From Bacillus mycoides (lineage in GTDB: Bacteria; Bacillota; Bacilli; Bacillales; Bacillaceae_G), in the NCBI RefSeq assembly GCF_001757995.1, contig NZ_LXLV01000062.1:124001-188000 (forward strand): DNA of 64,000 nucleotides. The letters run 5' to 3'. Numbering within the stretch: position 1 is the stretch's first letter; the number at the start of each line of letters is the position of its first letter. A model generated the notes under the pieces. The model did no database searches, was not told where the DNA came from, and saw nothing but the letters and a program-made list of their open reading frames with translations. Positions 17,683 through 26,885 of the stretch are shown here, one piece after another. The translations under genes were made by a program, and so were the position numbers.

Positions 17683-18581
17683 TTCTCATCTTCCTCCTTT
17701 ACGTTTGCATCTGCTATTAATAACTGCGAAAGAACATTCGCTAAAATTTGTCCTGCTGTTTTCGGTGCAACAATCCCAGGAAGACCAGGTGCTAATAGCG
17801 CCTTCACGCCACGTTTTTCCGCATAACGAAAGTCAGTACCACCTGGCTTAGAAGCTAAATCGATAACTAATGTATGAGCCGGCATCCGTGAAATTACGCT
17901 TGCCGTTACAACGAGATGCGGAATGGTATTTATTACAATATCGATATTACCTACTTCTTTCTCTATGTCTTGCATATGAAAAGGAGAAAACATCATTTCT
18001 GTAATACGAGCAATATGTTCCGATCGTCTCGCTCCTACTTTGACATGTGCTCCTAATGATTGAAAGGCTCTTGCTACACTCATACCAGTTCTACCAAACC
18101 CTAAAACCATTACATTCGATCCATGGATTGTGTAATCAGTATGTTGAATAACCATCATTAGTGTACCTTCTACAGTCGGAATAGAGTTATAAATTGCAAC
18201 ATCATCACGATCAAATAATTTTACAAGTTTTCGATTCGTAGTAGATACAAGATTCTCCAAATAAGGCGTTCCAATACCTGAATATATAGTAAAGTGTTCT
18301 GGTGTCTTTTCAATTTGCTCTTGCGTTATAGAAACTTTTTCATTTGAAAAAATAGTATCTACTTCTCCTTTGGCATTCGTCCCTGCAACTGGCAAAATAA
18401 TGGCATCTAAAGCAGCGAAATTTAAATCTTGTATACTTTCTTTTGCTGCCCCAGTGAAGCCATGATCTAGCTGTTCAAACCCTATTAATGAAAGTTTCGC
18501 ATCTAGTTCAACTAACTTGCGAATTACTTCTAGCTGCCGTGCATCTCCTCCTATGACAGCGATATGCATCTCAGTCAACAT
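17679..18581 (-). CDS. dpaA: Dipicolinate synthase subunit A (SpoVFA)
   Basis: 300 aa. N-terminal domain begins HIAVIGGDARQLEVIRKL; a Rossmann NAD(P)-binding domain follows with VLGFGRTGMSVARAF near residues 160-175; the C-terminal stretch GVKALLAPGLPGIVAPKTAGQI is strongly conserved with B. subtilis. Catalytic partner of DpaB. Ribosome-binding site AAGAAGGTG lies 9 nt before ATG. A good sigma-K-type promoter (18646-18673) is upstream, as expected for late mother-cell expression. Confidence 0.95.
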   Translation of the reverse strand: MLTEMHIAVIGGDARQLEVIRKLVELDAKLSLIGFEQLDHGFTGAAKESIQDLNFAALDAIILPVAGTNAKGEVDTIFSNEKVSITQEQIEKTPEHFTIYSGIGTPYLENLVSTTNRKLVKLFDRDDVAIYNSIPTVEGTLMMVIQHTDYTIHGSNVMVLGFGRTGMSVARAFQSLGAHVKVGARRSEHIARITEMMFSPFHMQDIEKEVGNIDIVINTIPHLVVTASVISRMPAHTLVIDLASKPGGTDFRYAEKRGVKALLAPGLPGIVAPKTAGQILANVLSQLLIADANVKEEDEK

Positions 18582-18645
18582 TCCCTAATTCACCTTCTTT
18601 TTCTTTCATTTATAAGAAAAATGCCTACTTTTTCTTTTTCCTCCA

Positions 18646-18673
18646 CATCATATGTAATGTACGAGTTTGAGGT
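18646..18673 (-). promoter_or_regulatory. Candidate sigma-K promoter of dpaA-dpaB
   Basis: Minus strand: -35 element ACC (18671-18673), 16-nt spacer, -10 CATATGATG (18646-18654), which fits the sigma-K pattern AC-N16-CATAnnnT. About 65 nt upstream of dpaA and downstream of the ymxH terminator. Confidence 0.55.
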
Positions 18674-18721
18674 GATTGAAAAACAAAAAGCACACATGAT
18701 TTATCTTCTTTATATAAAGAT

Positions 18722-18749
18722 AAAAAAAAGACAACCAAAATGGTCATCT
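18722..18749 (-). terminator. Intrinsic terminator after ymxH
   Basis: Minus-strand GATGACCA / TGGTTGTC (two G-U pairs), 3-nt loop, followed by eight T. It abuts the ymxH stop. Confidence 0.8.
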
Positions 18750-18750
18750 T

Positions 18751-19002
18751 TCACTCTGATTTTGAATGGTTTGTAAAATCACAAAGTATCATATCATGTC
18801 CCACTTTCTTAATTTGGTTCCATTCGATCCTCACTTCTTGCTGTTCTCTTTTAAAACCTCCCCACTTCCCAGCAGGTATAATAAGAGCTTGTATTCGTCC
18901 ATCTCGCTCATTAATTTCTAAATCTGCGTGGCCTAAAACTCCCATTTTTTCCGCTCTTTCTAAATCCACAATCTCTTTACCACTTAATTCACTTAAACGC
19001 AT
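18751..19002 (-). CDS. ymxH: PRC-barrel sporulation protein, YlmC/YmxH family
   Basis: 83 aa, one small PRC-barrel-like domain: MRLSELSGKEIVDLERAEKMG and LEINERDGRIQALIIPAG. The family is conserved in spore formers beside mlpA and spoVFA; biochemical role unknown to me. Ribosome-binding site AAGGGGGAG. Flanked by terminators on both sides, so probably monocistronic. Confidence 0.85.
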   Translation of the reverse strand: MRLSELSGKEIVDLERAEKMGVLGHADLEINERDGRIQALIIPAGKWGGFKREQQEVRIEWNQIKKVGHDMILCDFTNHSKSE

Positions 19003-19065
19003 GAAATCTCCCCCTTATCTTTTTTATCAAAGCCTCCCTATAATAAGTACCTATTCTGCATATAT

Positions 19066-19108
19066 AAAAAAAATAACCGTATCTCATATAAAAGAGATAC
19101 GGTTATTT
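19066..19108 (-). terminator. Intrinsic terminator after mlpA
   Basis: 15-bp stem AAATAACCGTATCTC / GAGATACGGTTATTT followed by T-run. One of the strongest terminators in the window. Confidence 0.9.
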
Positions 19109-19135
19109 CCGAAAGCGAATGAATTACAAAATCGA

Positions 19136-20377
19136 TTAAAGTTTCATTCCTTTTGGCAGTTTTCCATCTGGACTAATAAGTGCCGCAGAGAATTCATCGG
19201 TAAACATATTGCGAATTAACTCGTCTACATTTTGCTTTGTTACAGTGTTTACACTTTCAATAATCTCATCAAGAGAACGATGTTTACGAAGAAGCAATTC
19301 GTTTTTACCATTACGGCTCATACGACTATTCGTACTTTCTAAACTTAACATTAAGTTTCCTTTTAATTGTTCTTTACTGTTAACAAGCTCTTTTTCTGTA
19401 ATACCTGTATTTTTCAACGTATTTAACGTTTCTTGCATTGTTTCATACAGTGTATCTAATTGTTTACTACCTGTTCCACCGTAAAGTGTTAACATTCCTG
19501 TATCTTCATAAGAAGAGTGATAAGAGAATACTGAGTACGCCAATCCACGTTGCTCACGTACTTCTTGGAATAAACGGCTACTCATACTACCGCCTAAAAC
19601 ATTATTTAATACAATTAAGTTATAAATATCTTCGTGTCCCATTTGCAAGCCTTTATATCCTAAACATAAATGAGCTTGTTCTGTTTCCTTCTTACGTGCT
19701 ACTTTATTGAAATGGAAAATTGGGCTATGTACTTGTTCACGATTTGTTGTTCCTTCGTAACTACCGAAATATTGCTCTACAGTTTGTAAAAATGCTTCAT
19801 CAATATTCCCTGCAATTGATACAACAACATTTTCAGGTGTGTAATGATCTTTCATATATTGACGTAACGTATCACCTGTAAATGTTTCAAGCGTTTCTTC
19901 TGTTCCTAAAATAGGATATCCAAGCGGATGCGTTTCATATGTTGCTTTCGTTAACATATCATGCACAATATCATCTGGCGCATCTTCGTACATTTTTATT
20001 TCTTCACATACAACATTCTTCTCTTTTTTCAGTTCTTCCTCATCAAATGTTGAATTAAAGAACATATCTGCTAAAACATCTAACGCGTATTTAGCATGCT
20101 CATCTAGCACTTTCGCATAGTAACATGTATATTCTTTTGAAGTAAAAGCATTTACTTGTCCACCAATGCTATCAAATGATTCAGCAATCTCTCTTGCACT
20201 TCGCGTTTCTGTCCCTTTAAAGAACATATGTTCCAAAAAGTGCGAAACCCCATTATTTTTTTCATTTTCATTTCTTGAACCTGCGTGGATCCATATACCA
20301 ATCGCAACCGAGCGTACAGTTGGTATATTCTCCATAACAATTCTTACACCATTTTTACACGTATATTTTTTAATCAA
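19136..20377 (-). CDS. mlpA: M16 zinc protease MlpA (YmxG)
   Basis: 413 aa. Catalytic M16 motif HFLEH at residues 46-50, followed by the downstream Glu-rich helix (EIKMYEDAPDD). Similar to mitochondrial processing peptidase beta and B. subtilis MlpA. Start chosen at a TTG codon (20375-20377, MIKKYTCKNG) placed 6 nt after AGGAGGAAAG, which aligns with the family N-terminus; the longer ATG frame (to 20434) has no ribosome-binding site and adds non-conserved residues. Sits in the ylxY-mlpA-ymxH stretch. Confidence 0.9.
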   Translation of the reverse strand: MIKKYTCKNGVRIVMENIPTVRSVAIGIWIHAGSRNENEKNNGVSHFLEHMFFKGTETRSAREIAESFDSIGGQVNAFTSKEYTCYYAKVLDEHAKYALDVLADMFFNSTFDEEELKKEKNVVCEEIKMYEDAPDDIVHDMLTKATYETHPLGYPILGTEETLETFTGDTLRQYMKDHYTPENVVVSIAGNIDEAFLQTVEQYFGSYEGTTNREQVHSPIFHFNKVARKKETEQAHLCLGYKGLQMGHEDIYNLIVLNNVLGGSMSSRLFQEVREQRGLAYSVFSYHSSYEDTGMLTLYGGTGSKQLDTLYETMQETLNTLKNTGITEKELVNSKEQLKGNLMLSLESTNSRMSRNGKNELLLRKHRSLDEIIESVNTVTKQNVDELIRNMFTDEFSAALISPDGKLPKGMKL

Positions 20378-20463
20378 AAACTTTCCTCCTAATGCCAGTT
20401 TCTCTAAATAATTGCTATTATTTAATGATAACAAGTTTAGAGATGAATGTCATGCAAATGTAT

Positions 20464-21363
20464 TTAATCCACACGTTTTTCATCTAGTAATTCTGTAATA
20501 TTCCCCACTTTATATCCTTGTTCCTTTAAATTTTTAATCATAGTATCTAGCGCTTGTGTTGTAGATGAAGTAGGATGCATTAGCACAATAGCACCTGGAT
20601 GTATTTTTCGCATTACTCTCTGCAATAGCACACCCGGTTCTGGCCGCTTCCAATCAATTGTATCTACAGTCCACATAATCGTCCCCATTTGGAAATCATC
20701 CGCTATTTTTACTACCTCATCCCGAAAGCTTCCGCTTGGCGGAGCAAACCATCTCACTTTCTGATTTGTAGCTGCTTCTATCATTCGATTCGTTTTTTGT
20801 AATTGATCTCGTATTTCATCTGTAGACAGCGTTTTCATATTAGGGTGTGTGTAAGAATGATTTCCTACTTCTTGATTTGCATCGACAATCATTTTGGCAA
20901 ATCGTAAGTTTTCTTTCACCCAGCGTCCTTCTAAAAAGAAAGTCGCCTTCACATCATGTTTTTTCAATATCTCTAATATACGTGGCAAATACTCATTACC
21001 CCAGGCCACATTAATTGTTAATCCCACCATTTTTTTATTTGGATGTCCTCGATAAATGGGAGCTGGTGGTAAATCTTCTAAGTGAACACTCGGTGATACT
21101 TCCTTAAATTCAAGTTGTTTTTGATCAAACTTCTTGATTTTCTTCATATTATTATAGGACGCTTCTATATCCACTTGTTTTCCATTATACCCAGGCGTCG
21201 CCTTCCAAATCTTATCAATCATCGCATTTTGCGGCATAATCTCGTACTGTTTTGCATGCTTTTGAATCTCTTCATGCAAGTCATCCTGCGCAAAAACGGA
21301 ATAAGAGCCAAAACCCACATATAAAGAAAATATAAATATGTACGCTAATATACGAGCTTTCAT
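20464..21363 (-). CDS. ylxY: Polysaccharide deacetylase-like protein YlxY
   Basis: 299 aa. N-terminal signal peptide (hydrophobic residues about 5-25, probable cleavage near FAQDD) and a NodB/CE4 domain from about residue 112. Metal-binding HSYTH (His169, His173) is present, as are RWFAPPSGSF, DTIDW and LMHPT (His263). The TFDDG motif 1 is replaced by TINVAWG (116-122), so the catalytic base and metal Asp are missing. Probably secreted to the cell wall; deacetylase activity is doubtful. Between pnp and mlpA, as in B. subtilis. Confidence 0.9.
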   Translation of the reverse strand: MKARILAYIFIFSLYVGFGSYSVFAQDDLHEEIQKHAKQYEIMPQNAMIDKIWKATPGYNGKQVDIEASYNNMKKIKKFDQKQLEFKEVSPSVHLEDLPPAPIYRGHPNKKMVGLTINVAWGNEYLPRILEILKKHDVKATFFLEGRWVKENLRFAKMIVDANQEVGNHSYTHPNMKTLSTDEIRDQLQKTNRMIEAATNQKVRWFAPPSGSFRDEVVKIADDFQMGTIMWTVDTIDWKRPEPGVLLQRVMRKIHPGAIVLMHPTSSTTQALDTMIKNLKEQGYKVGNITELLDEKRVD

Positions 21364-21489
21364 ATAAACCCTCCCATTAACTATAAAAAAGAAACCATTT
21401 TCTTCTTATCTTTGTTAATTTGAGCGTTATGATGAAAACTATACCTATACTCACATAAAAATCTAAATGAATCACATTTTTTACATAAC

Positions 21490-21514
21490 AAAAAAAGCCA
21501 GCTAAACTGGCTTT
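21490..21514 (-). terminator. Intrinsic terminator after pnp
   Basis: Minus-strand AAAGCCAG / CTGGCTTT with short TTTAG loop, followed by seven T. Confidence 0.88.
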
Positions 21515-21517
21515 CAC

Positions 21518-23671
21518 TTATTGTTGCTCTTGTGCGTTTTCTTCTTTAACTGCTTCTTCTTTAGCAGCTTCTTTTTCTTGCTCTTCTTTTAGCAATACTT
21601 TTCTAGATAAGTTTACACGACCTTGTTTATCGATCTCGATAACTTTAACTGAAATCTCATCACCGATTTTCACAACGTCTTCTACCTTACCTACACGCTC
21701 AAGTGCAAGTTCAGAGATGTGAACAAGTCCATCTTTACCGCTAAATAATTCAACGAACGCACCGAATTTTTCAACACGTTTAACTTTACCTAAGTAGATT
21801 TCGCCTACTTGTACTTCGCGAACGATATCTTCGATAATTTTCTTCGCTTTATCATTCATCTCTTGATTAATTGATGAAATGAATACTGTACCATCTTGCT
21901 CGATGTCAATTTTAACGCCAGTTTCTTCAATGATTTTATTAATTTGTTTACCACTTGGTCCAATAACATCACGAATTTTATCTGGGTTAATTGTCATTGT
22001 AATAATCTTCGGAGCATACGCAGATAACTCAATGCGAGGTTCAGCGATAACAGATAACATGTGATCTAGAATGTGCATACGACCAACTTTCGCTTGTTGT
22101 AATGCTTCTTCTAAAATCTCACGAGATAAACCATCAATTTTAATGTCCATTTGTAGTGCAGTTACACCTTTTGCAGTACCTGCTACTTTAAAGTCCATAT
22201 CACCTAAATGGTCTTCCATTCCTTGAATATCTGTTAAAATTGTGTAATGCTCACCAGATTTTACTAGACCCATTGCAATACCAGCAACTGGTGCTTTAAG
22301 TGGTACACCCGCATCCATCATCGCTAATGTACTACCGCAAATACTCGCTTGTGAAGTAGAACCATTTGATTCTAATACTTCAGATACAAGACGCACTGTA
22401 TATGGGAAATCCTTTTCAGATGGAATTACAGGCTCAAGAGCACGTTCTCCTAGTGCACCGTGACCAATTTCACGACGACCTGGTCCACGCATTGGTCTTG
22501 TTTCACCAACACTAAATGAAGGGAAATTATAATGGTGCATAAAGCGTTTTGACTCTTCTACACCTAGACCATCTAAAATTTGCACATCGCCTAATGCACC
22601 TAATGTACAAATACTTAATGCTTGCGTTTGCCCACGTGTGAATAGACCAGAACCATGTGTACGAGATAAAATACCAACCTCTGATGCTAAAGGACGAATT
22701 TCGTCACCTTTACGACCATCTGGGCGGATTTTTTCAACTGTAATAAGACGACGTACTTCTTCTTTTACAATTTTATATAAAATCTCACTTACTTGTCCTA
22801 ATGTATCAGCATCAGCTTCCGCTGCTTCGTAATGCTCAATTACACGCTTTTTCACTACGCTAATTGCATCTTCACGTGCATGTTTTTCGTGCACTTGAAT
22901 TGCAGAATGCATATCTGTCTCAGCCATTTCACGTACAGCTTGGTTCAAATCAGCATCCACTTCATAAAGTTTCACTGCTGTTTTCTCTTTACCGACAGCT
23001 TGTACAATCTCTTCTTGGAATGCAATTAGACGTTTTATTTCATCGTGTCCAAACATAATTGCTTCTAACATTGTTTCTTCAGGTACTTGATCCGCTCCTG
23101 CTTCAACCATGTTAATTGCATCTTTCGTACCAGCTACAACAAGGTGCATATCACTTTGTTCTTGCTGTTCTACTGTTGGATTAATAACGAACTCGCCATT
23201 AATACGACCAACTGTCGCACCTGCGATTGGACCTTCAAATGGAATATCTGAAATAGATAATGCTAATGAAGAACCAAACATAGCTGCCATCTCAGAAGAA
23301 CAGTCTTGATCAACACTCATTACGATGCTGACAACTTGTACTTCATTACGGAAACCATCTGCGAAAAGTGGACGGATTGGACGGTCAATTAAACGACTTG
23401 CTAAAATTGCTTTTTCACTTGGACGGCCTTCGCGCTTAATAAAGCCACCTGGGATTTTTCCGACTGCATATAAACGCTCTTCATAGTTTACTGTAAGCGG
23501 GAAGAAATCTACATTTTTTGGCTCTTTTGATGCAGTTGCTGTAGATAGAACTGCTGTGTCGCCATATCTTACTAATACTGCTCCGTTTGCTTGTTTTGCA
23601 AGCTGACTTGTTTCAATTGTTAGCTGACGACCAGCTAAATCTATCGAGAAGACTTGCTTTTCCTGACTCAT
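21518..23671 (-). CDS. pnp: Polyribonucleotide nucleotidyltransferase (PNPase)
   Basis: 717 aa: two RNase PH domains separated by an all-alpha domain, then KH ([24 protein letters not shown]) and S1 ([29 protein letters not shown]) RNA-binding domains, and an acidic C-terminal tail. Phosphorolytic 3'-5' exonuclease of the RNA degradation machinery; homotrimer in the cytoplasm. Ribosome-binding site GAGAGGGG. Has its own extended -10 promoter candidate after the rpsO terminator. Confidence 0.97.
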   Translation of the reverse strand: MSQEKQVFSIDLAGRQLTIETSQLAKQANGAVLVRYGDTAVLSTATASKEPKNVDFFPLTVNYEERLYAVGKIPGGFIKREGRPSEKAILASRLIDRPIRPLFADGFRNEVQVVSIVMSVDQDCSSEMAAMFGSSLALSISDIPFEGPIAGATVGRINGEFVINPTVEQQEQSDMHLVVAGTKDAINMVEAGADQVPEETMLEAIMFGHDEIKRLIAFQEEIVQAVGKEKTAVKLYEVDADLNQAVREMAETDMHSAIQVHEKHAREDAISVVKKRVIEHYEAAEADADTLGQVSEILYKIVKEEVRRLITVEKIRPDGRKGDEIRPLASEVGILSRTHGSGLFTRGQTQALSICTLGALGDVQILDGLGVEESKRFMHHYNFPSFSVGETRPMRGPGRREIGHGALGERALEPVIPSEKDFPYTVRLVSEVLESNGSTSQASICGSTLAMMDAGVPLKAPVAGIAMGLVKSGEHYTILTDIQGMEDHLGDMDFKVAGTAKGVTALQMDIKIDGLSREILEEALQQAKVGRMHILDHMLSVIAEPRIELSAYAPKIITMTINPDKIRDVIGPSGKQINKIIEETGVKIDIEQDGTVFISSINQEMNDKAKKIIEDIVREVQVGEIYLGKVKRVEKFGAFVELFSGKDGLVHISELALERVGKVEDVVKIGDEISVKVIEIDKQGRVNLSRKVLLKEEQEKEAAKEEAVKEENAQEQQ

Positions 23672-23721
23672 TTAAGTACCCCTCTCAATTTAAAATATTC
23701 AATTCTTCTATGTAAATGGAT

Positions 23722-23730
23722 AGTATATCA
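23722..23730 (-). promoter_or_regulatory. Candidate extended -10 promoter of pnp
   Basis: Minus strand TGA-TATACT. No convincing -35. About 50 nt upstream of the pnp start, between the rpsO terminator and pnp. Confidence 0.45.
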
Positions 23731-23802
23731 CAATATTCTTTCCTCTAGTATTGCCGAAAATTAAGTAAGCTATAAAGAGTAGAAGATATATTTTTACCTA
23801 AC

Positions 23803-23826
23803 AAAAAAGCGGGAATATTCCCGCTT
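23803..23826 (-). terminator. Intrinsic terminator after rpsO
   Basis: Minus-strand palindrome GCGGGAATATTCCCGC followed by six T. Confidence 0.88.
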
Positions 23827-23832
23827 CTTTGA

Positions 23833-24102
23833 CTATCGACGTAAGCCAAGCTTTGTGATTAATTCACGGTAACGTGTGATATCGCTATTACGAAGGTAAG
23901 TAAGTAAGTTACGACGTTTACCAACCATCTTTAATAGACCACGACGTGAATGATGATCCTTCTTGTGAGTACGTAAGTGCTCGTTTAGAGTGTTAATTTG
24001 CTCCGTTAGGACAGCAATTTGAACCTCTGGAGAACCAGTATCAGTCTCATGAGTTCTAAATTGTGCAATGATTTCATTTTTACGCTCTTGTGTTAAAGCC
24101 AT
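23833..24102 (-). CDS. rpsO: 30S ribosomal protein S15
   Basis: 89 aa, standard S15 length; [32 protein letters not shown] is diagnostic. Binds the central domain of 16S rRNA early in small-subunit assembly. Ribosome-binding site AGGAGGTG. A structured leader (24135-24172) directly upstream is a candidate S15 autoregulatory site. Confidence 0.98.
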
Positions 24103-24134
24103 CCTATTTCACCTCCTAATAATTAAACCCCCAG

Positions 24135-24172
24135 TTACCTAGCAAGCATCGGTGAGTCGCAATGCCAAGTAA
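24135..24172 (-). promoter_or_regulatory. Candidate S15 leader (autoregulatory mRNA structure)
   Basis: Minus strand forms an outer stem TTACTT / AGGTAA (one G-U) enclosing a 7-bp hairpin GGCATTG / CGATGCT with loop CGACTCAC. It is about 35 nt upstream of the rpsO start. S15 feedback leaders are known in Bacillaceae; I match by position and structure, not by a confirmed consensus. Confidence 0.5.
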
Positions 24173-24202
24173 TGGTTGTCATAAAGTACATAACATAGAA
24201 TA

Positions 24203-25174
24203 CTACTTTTCATTTGAAAAAGCAAGTATATTCTTTACGCTCGCAAAATATTCTTGGGCAACCTTTTTATCTTGAGCGATTTGCGCAACTAACTCATCAA
24301 TTCCATTAAACTTTTTTTCTTCTCTTATACGCATGTGCCACTCAACTGTAACACTTTGATCGTATATGTCTTTATTAAATTCAAATAGATGCACTTCAAT
24401 AGATAATTGACGCTCATTCTCTTTGAAGGTTGGTTTATATCCGATATTACATACACCATCATGCCATTCATCATGAACCTTCAACCTTACCGCATATACA
24501 CCTACAGGTGGCAACAAATATTCATCATTTAAACCTACATTTGCAGTTGGAAAACCAATTTGACGTCCACGCTTATCACCGTGTACAACTGTGCCTTCTA
24601 CCGTGTAAGCTCTCCCTAAAATAGATGGAATCTGTTCCATTTCACCGTTTCGAATTAACTTTCGTAATGAAGTGGAACTTACTTTTTCTTCTTGATATTC
24701 AACTTTTTCGATCACGGTCTGTGTAAACTCCCCTCTTGCATGAAATGGTAAAGTCTCCATCTTCCCTTTTCCTAAACGTCCATATGAATAATCAAAGCCT
24801 GCTACTACATGCTTTACATTTAAACCAATAATATACTCATCGACAAACTGTTGTGGCAATAATCCAGCAAATGGCTCATCGAATTTCACTACATATAAGA
24901 TATCAATTCCTAAACTTGCGATGATTTCTTCTTTAAGGCGCATCGGTGTAATATACTCCACATGCGCTTCTTTTTTCCCTAATACAACAGATGGGTGTGG
25001 ATGGAACGTCATGACAGCACTTTTACATCCTCTTTCATCCGCTATTTTTTTCGCTGTTCGAATCACACGTTGATGTCCTAAATGAATGCCATCAAAATAC
25101 CCTAATGCCATTACAGTAGGTGGTAATTCTATTTTATTTTGTTCATGTGGATGAGTTAAATGAATAAGTTTCAC
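24203..25174 (-). CDS. ribF: Bifunctional riboflavin kinase / FAD synthetase
   Basis: 323 aa. N-terminal FAD synthetase domain (MALGYFDGIHLGHQRVI nucleotidyltransferase motif) and C-terminal riboflavin kinase domain (GDKRGRQIGFPTANV). Converts riboflavin to FMN and FAD; in B. subtilis the orthologue RibC also limits riboflavin operon expression by making the FMN ligand. Start set at a GTG codon (VKLIHLTHPHEQ), 9 nt after AAAGGTG, matching the family N-terminus; the upstream ATG adds 12 non-conserved residues that contain the ribosome-binding site. Confidence 0.93.
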   Translation of the reverse strand: MKLIHLTHPHEQNKIELPPTVMALGYFDGIHLGHQRVIRTAKKIADERGCKSAVMTFHPHPSVVLGKKEAHVEYITPMRLKEEIIASLGIDILYVVKFDEPFAGLLPQQFVDEYIIGLNVKHVVAGFDYSYGRLGKGKMETLPFHARGEFTQTVIEKVEYQEEKVSSTSLRKLIRNGEMEQIPSILGRAYTVEGTVVHGDKRGRQIGFPTANVGLNDEYLLPPVGVYAVRLKVHDEWHDGVCNIGYKPTFKENERQLSIEVHLFEFNKDIYDQSVTVEWHMRIREEKKFNGIDELVAQIAQDKKVAQEYFASVKNILAFSNEK

Positions 25175-25217
25175 GCTTGAATTCACCTTTTTCTGTAATA
25201 ATCCTTCCAATAATTCA

Positions 25218-26141
25218 TTATAGCTTTAGTTCTTGATTATTCACAAGTACTTTCATTGGCTTTAGCATGCCAGGGTGTTTTGGGTGATGCTCATAAATTG
25301 CTAAGCAACGATCATTTTTATCAAATACTGTAATAAATGGTGCTGTTGTTTCTAATTCATTCTTTAAAAACATACCGTTCTTTATTTTTTCAGCTTGCTT
25401 TTCATCTACAACCATTTTTGGAAACTTACTTAGCGCCTCATCAATTGAGATGAAAATAGACTCTACTGTTCCATTTTGCACGTTTTCTTCAATTTCTTCA
25501 AATGATATGCAATCTTCTAGTAAAAATTCACCAGATGCTGTTCTTACAAGGTGAGACATATGTGATGGAAATCCAAGTTTTTCACCAATCATTACTGCTA
25601 GTGTTCTTACATATGTTCCTTTACTACACGTTACACGGAAACGAAATGAAATGTTTTCCCCTCCAAAAACTTCACGTTCATCAAGTAATACAAATTCATG
25701 AATTGTAATTGTACGAACCGGACGTTCAACTTCTTGTCCTGCCCTTGCATATTCGTATAGTTTTTTCCCGTTAACTTTTACAGCTGAGAACATCGGTGGC
25801 ATTTGTTCAATTGTCCCTGTTAGTTCCGCTAGTACCTCTTCTACTTCTTTACGTGTAATGACACGATTTACATCTTGTTTCTCCACAACTTCACCAGAAG
25901 CATCTTCTGTTGTTGTCGAAAATCCTAATGTTACTTCACCTTCGTATGTTTTTGTTTCACTTGTTAAAAATTGCGCAATTTTTGTTGCACGCCCAACGCA
26001 AATAGGTAATACTCCTGTTACATCTGGATCCAGTGTCCCTGTATGACCAATTCGTTTCTCACGCAATATCTTTCTTAATTTGAACACACAATCATGTGAT
26101 GTCATTCCCTTTGGCTTATGTAATAATACTACACCTTCCAT
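25218..26141 (-). CDS. truB: tRNA pseudouridine-55 synthase
   Basis: 307 aa; catalytic motif GHTGTLDPDVTGVL with nucleophilic Asp38, and KGTYVRTL later. Makes pseudouridine 55 in the T-loop of tRNAs. Preceded by a terminator that overlaps the end of rbfA, so truB-ribF may be only partly co-transcribed with the nusA-infB operon. Confidence 0.96.
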   Translation of the reverse strand: MEGVVLLHKPKGMTSHDCVFKLRKILREKRIGHTGTLDPDVTGVLPICVGRATKIAQFLTSETKTYEGEVTLGFSTTTEDASGEVVEKQDVNRVITRKEVEEVLAELTGTIEQMPPMFSAVKVNGKKLYEYARAGQEVERPVRTITIHEFVLLDEREVFGGENISFRFRVTCSKGTYVRTLAVMIGEKLGFPSHMSHLVRTASGEFLLEDCISFEEIEENVQNGTVESIFISIDEALSKFPKMVVDEKQAEKIKNGMFLKNELETTAPFITVFDKNDRCLAIYEHHPKHPGMLKPMKVLVNNQELKL

Positions 26142-26203
26142 ATACTCACCTCATCATTATTCTTTTGTAGTAATTGCAATTATGCAAAACTTATTTTACA
26201 TTG

Positions 26204-26233
26204 AAAAAATGGATAGACAAATGTCTATCCATT
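26204..26233 (-). terminator. Intrinsic terminator after rbfA
   Basis: Minus-strand AATGGATAGACA / TGTCTATCCATT with short loop and TTTTTT. The rbfA stop codon lies in the stem's 5' base. Confidence 0.85.
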
Positions 26234-26588
26234 ATTCTTCACGTTTACCGTCTTTATTAATTTCATGTAAAAGTGTATCAATTCGATGACCATATCCGAT
26301 AGACTCATCGAACTCAAAGGTAATTTCTGGTGTTTTACGAAGACGAATACGTTGGCCAATTTCTGAACGAATAAAGCCTTTTGCCTTCGCTAAACCTTTT
26401 AATGTATTTTCTTTCTGTTCTTCGTCACCTAAAACAGAAATGTATACTTTAGCAATTTGTAAATCTCCACTCACTTGTACATCTGTTACTGTAACAAATC
26501 CAATACGTGGGTCTTTAATTTTACGACTGATAATGTCGCCTAATTCTTTTTTCATTTGCTCGCCCACACGGTTCGCACGTAATTTCAT
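26232..26588 (-). CDS. rbfA: 30S ribosome-binding factor A
   Basis: 118 aa KH-fold protein ([34 protein letters not shown]). Assists 16S rRNA maturation and 30S assembly. Follows ylxP by 15 nt in the nusA-infB operon. Confidence 0.96.
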
Positions 26589-26603
26589 AACTCTTCACCT
26601 CAT

Positions 26604-26885
26604 TCAATACCATTCCAAATGTGTTATCGTACGTTCAATTTCAGGAAATGAATCGATATACTCAAGTACACGATTCATTTCTTTTTCACAGACAACACGA
26701 TTTGAGGATACGGAAACAATTGCAATTTCTGTACGTTGCCATACATCTTGATGCCCAACTTCAGAAACAGCAACATTATAGCGCTGTTTCACACGAGTTA
26801 ACACACGTTGCAAAATTGCTCGTTTCTCTTTTAAAGAATGCACATCGTAAATCATACACTCGAATGAGAGTGAAGCGATAATCAT
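26604..26885 (-). CDS. ylxP: Conserved protein YlxP (DUF503)
   Basis: 93 aa, DUF503 family ([33 protein letters not shown]). Overlaps the infB stop by 4 nt. Invariably linked to infB-rbfA in Bacillus, which suggests a ribosome assembly or translation role. No catalytic motif known to me. Confidence 0.88.
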   Translation of the reverse strand: MIIASLSFECMIYDVHSLKEKRAILQRVLTRVKQRYNVAVSEVGHQDVWQRTEIAIVSVSSNRVVCEKEMNRVLEYIDSFPEIERTITHLEWY

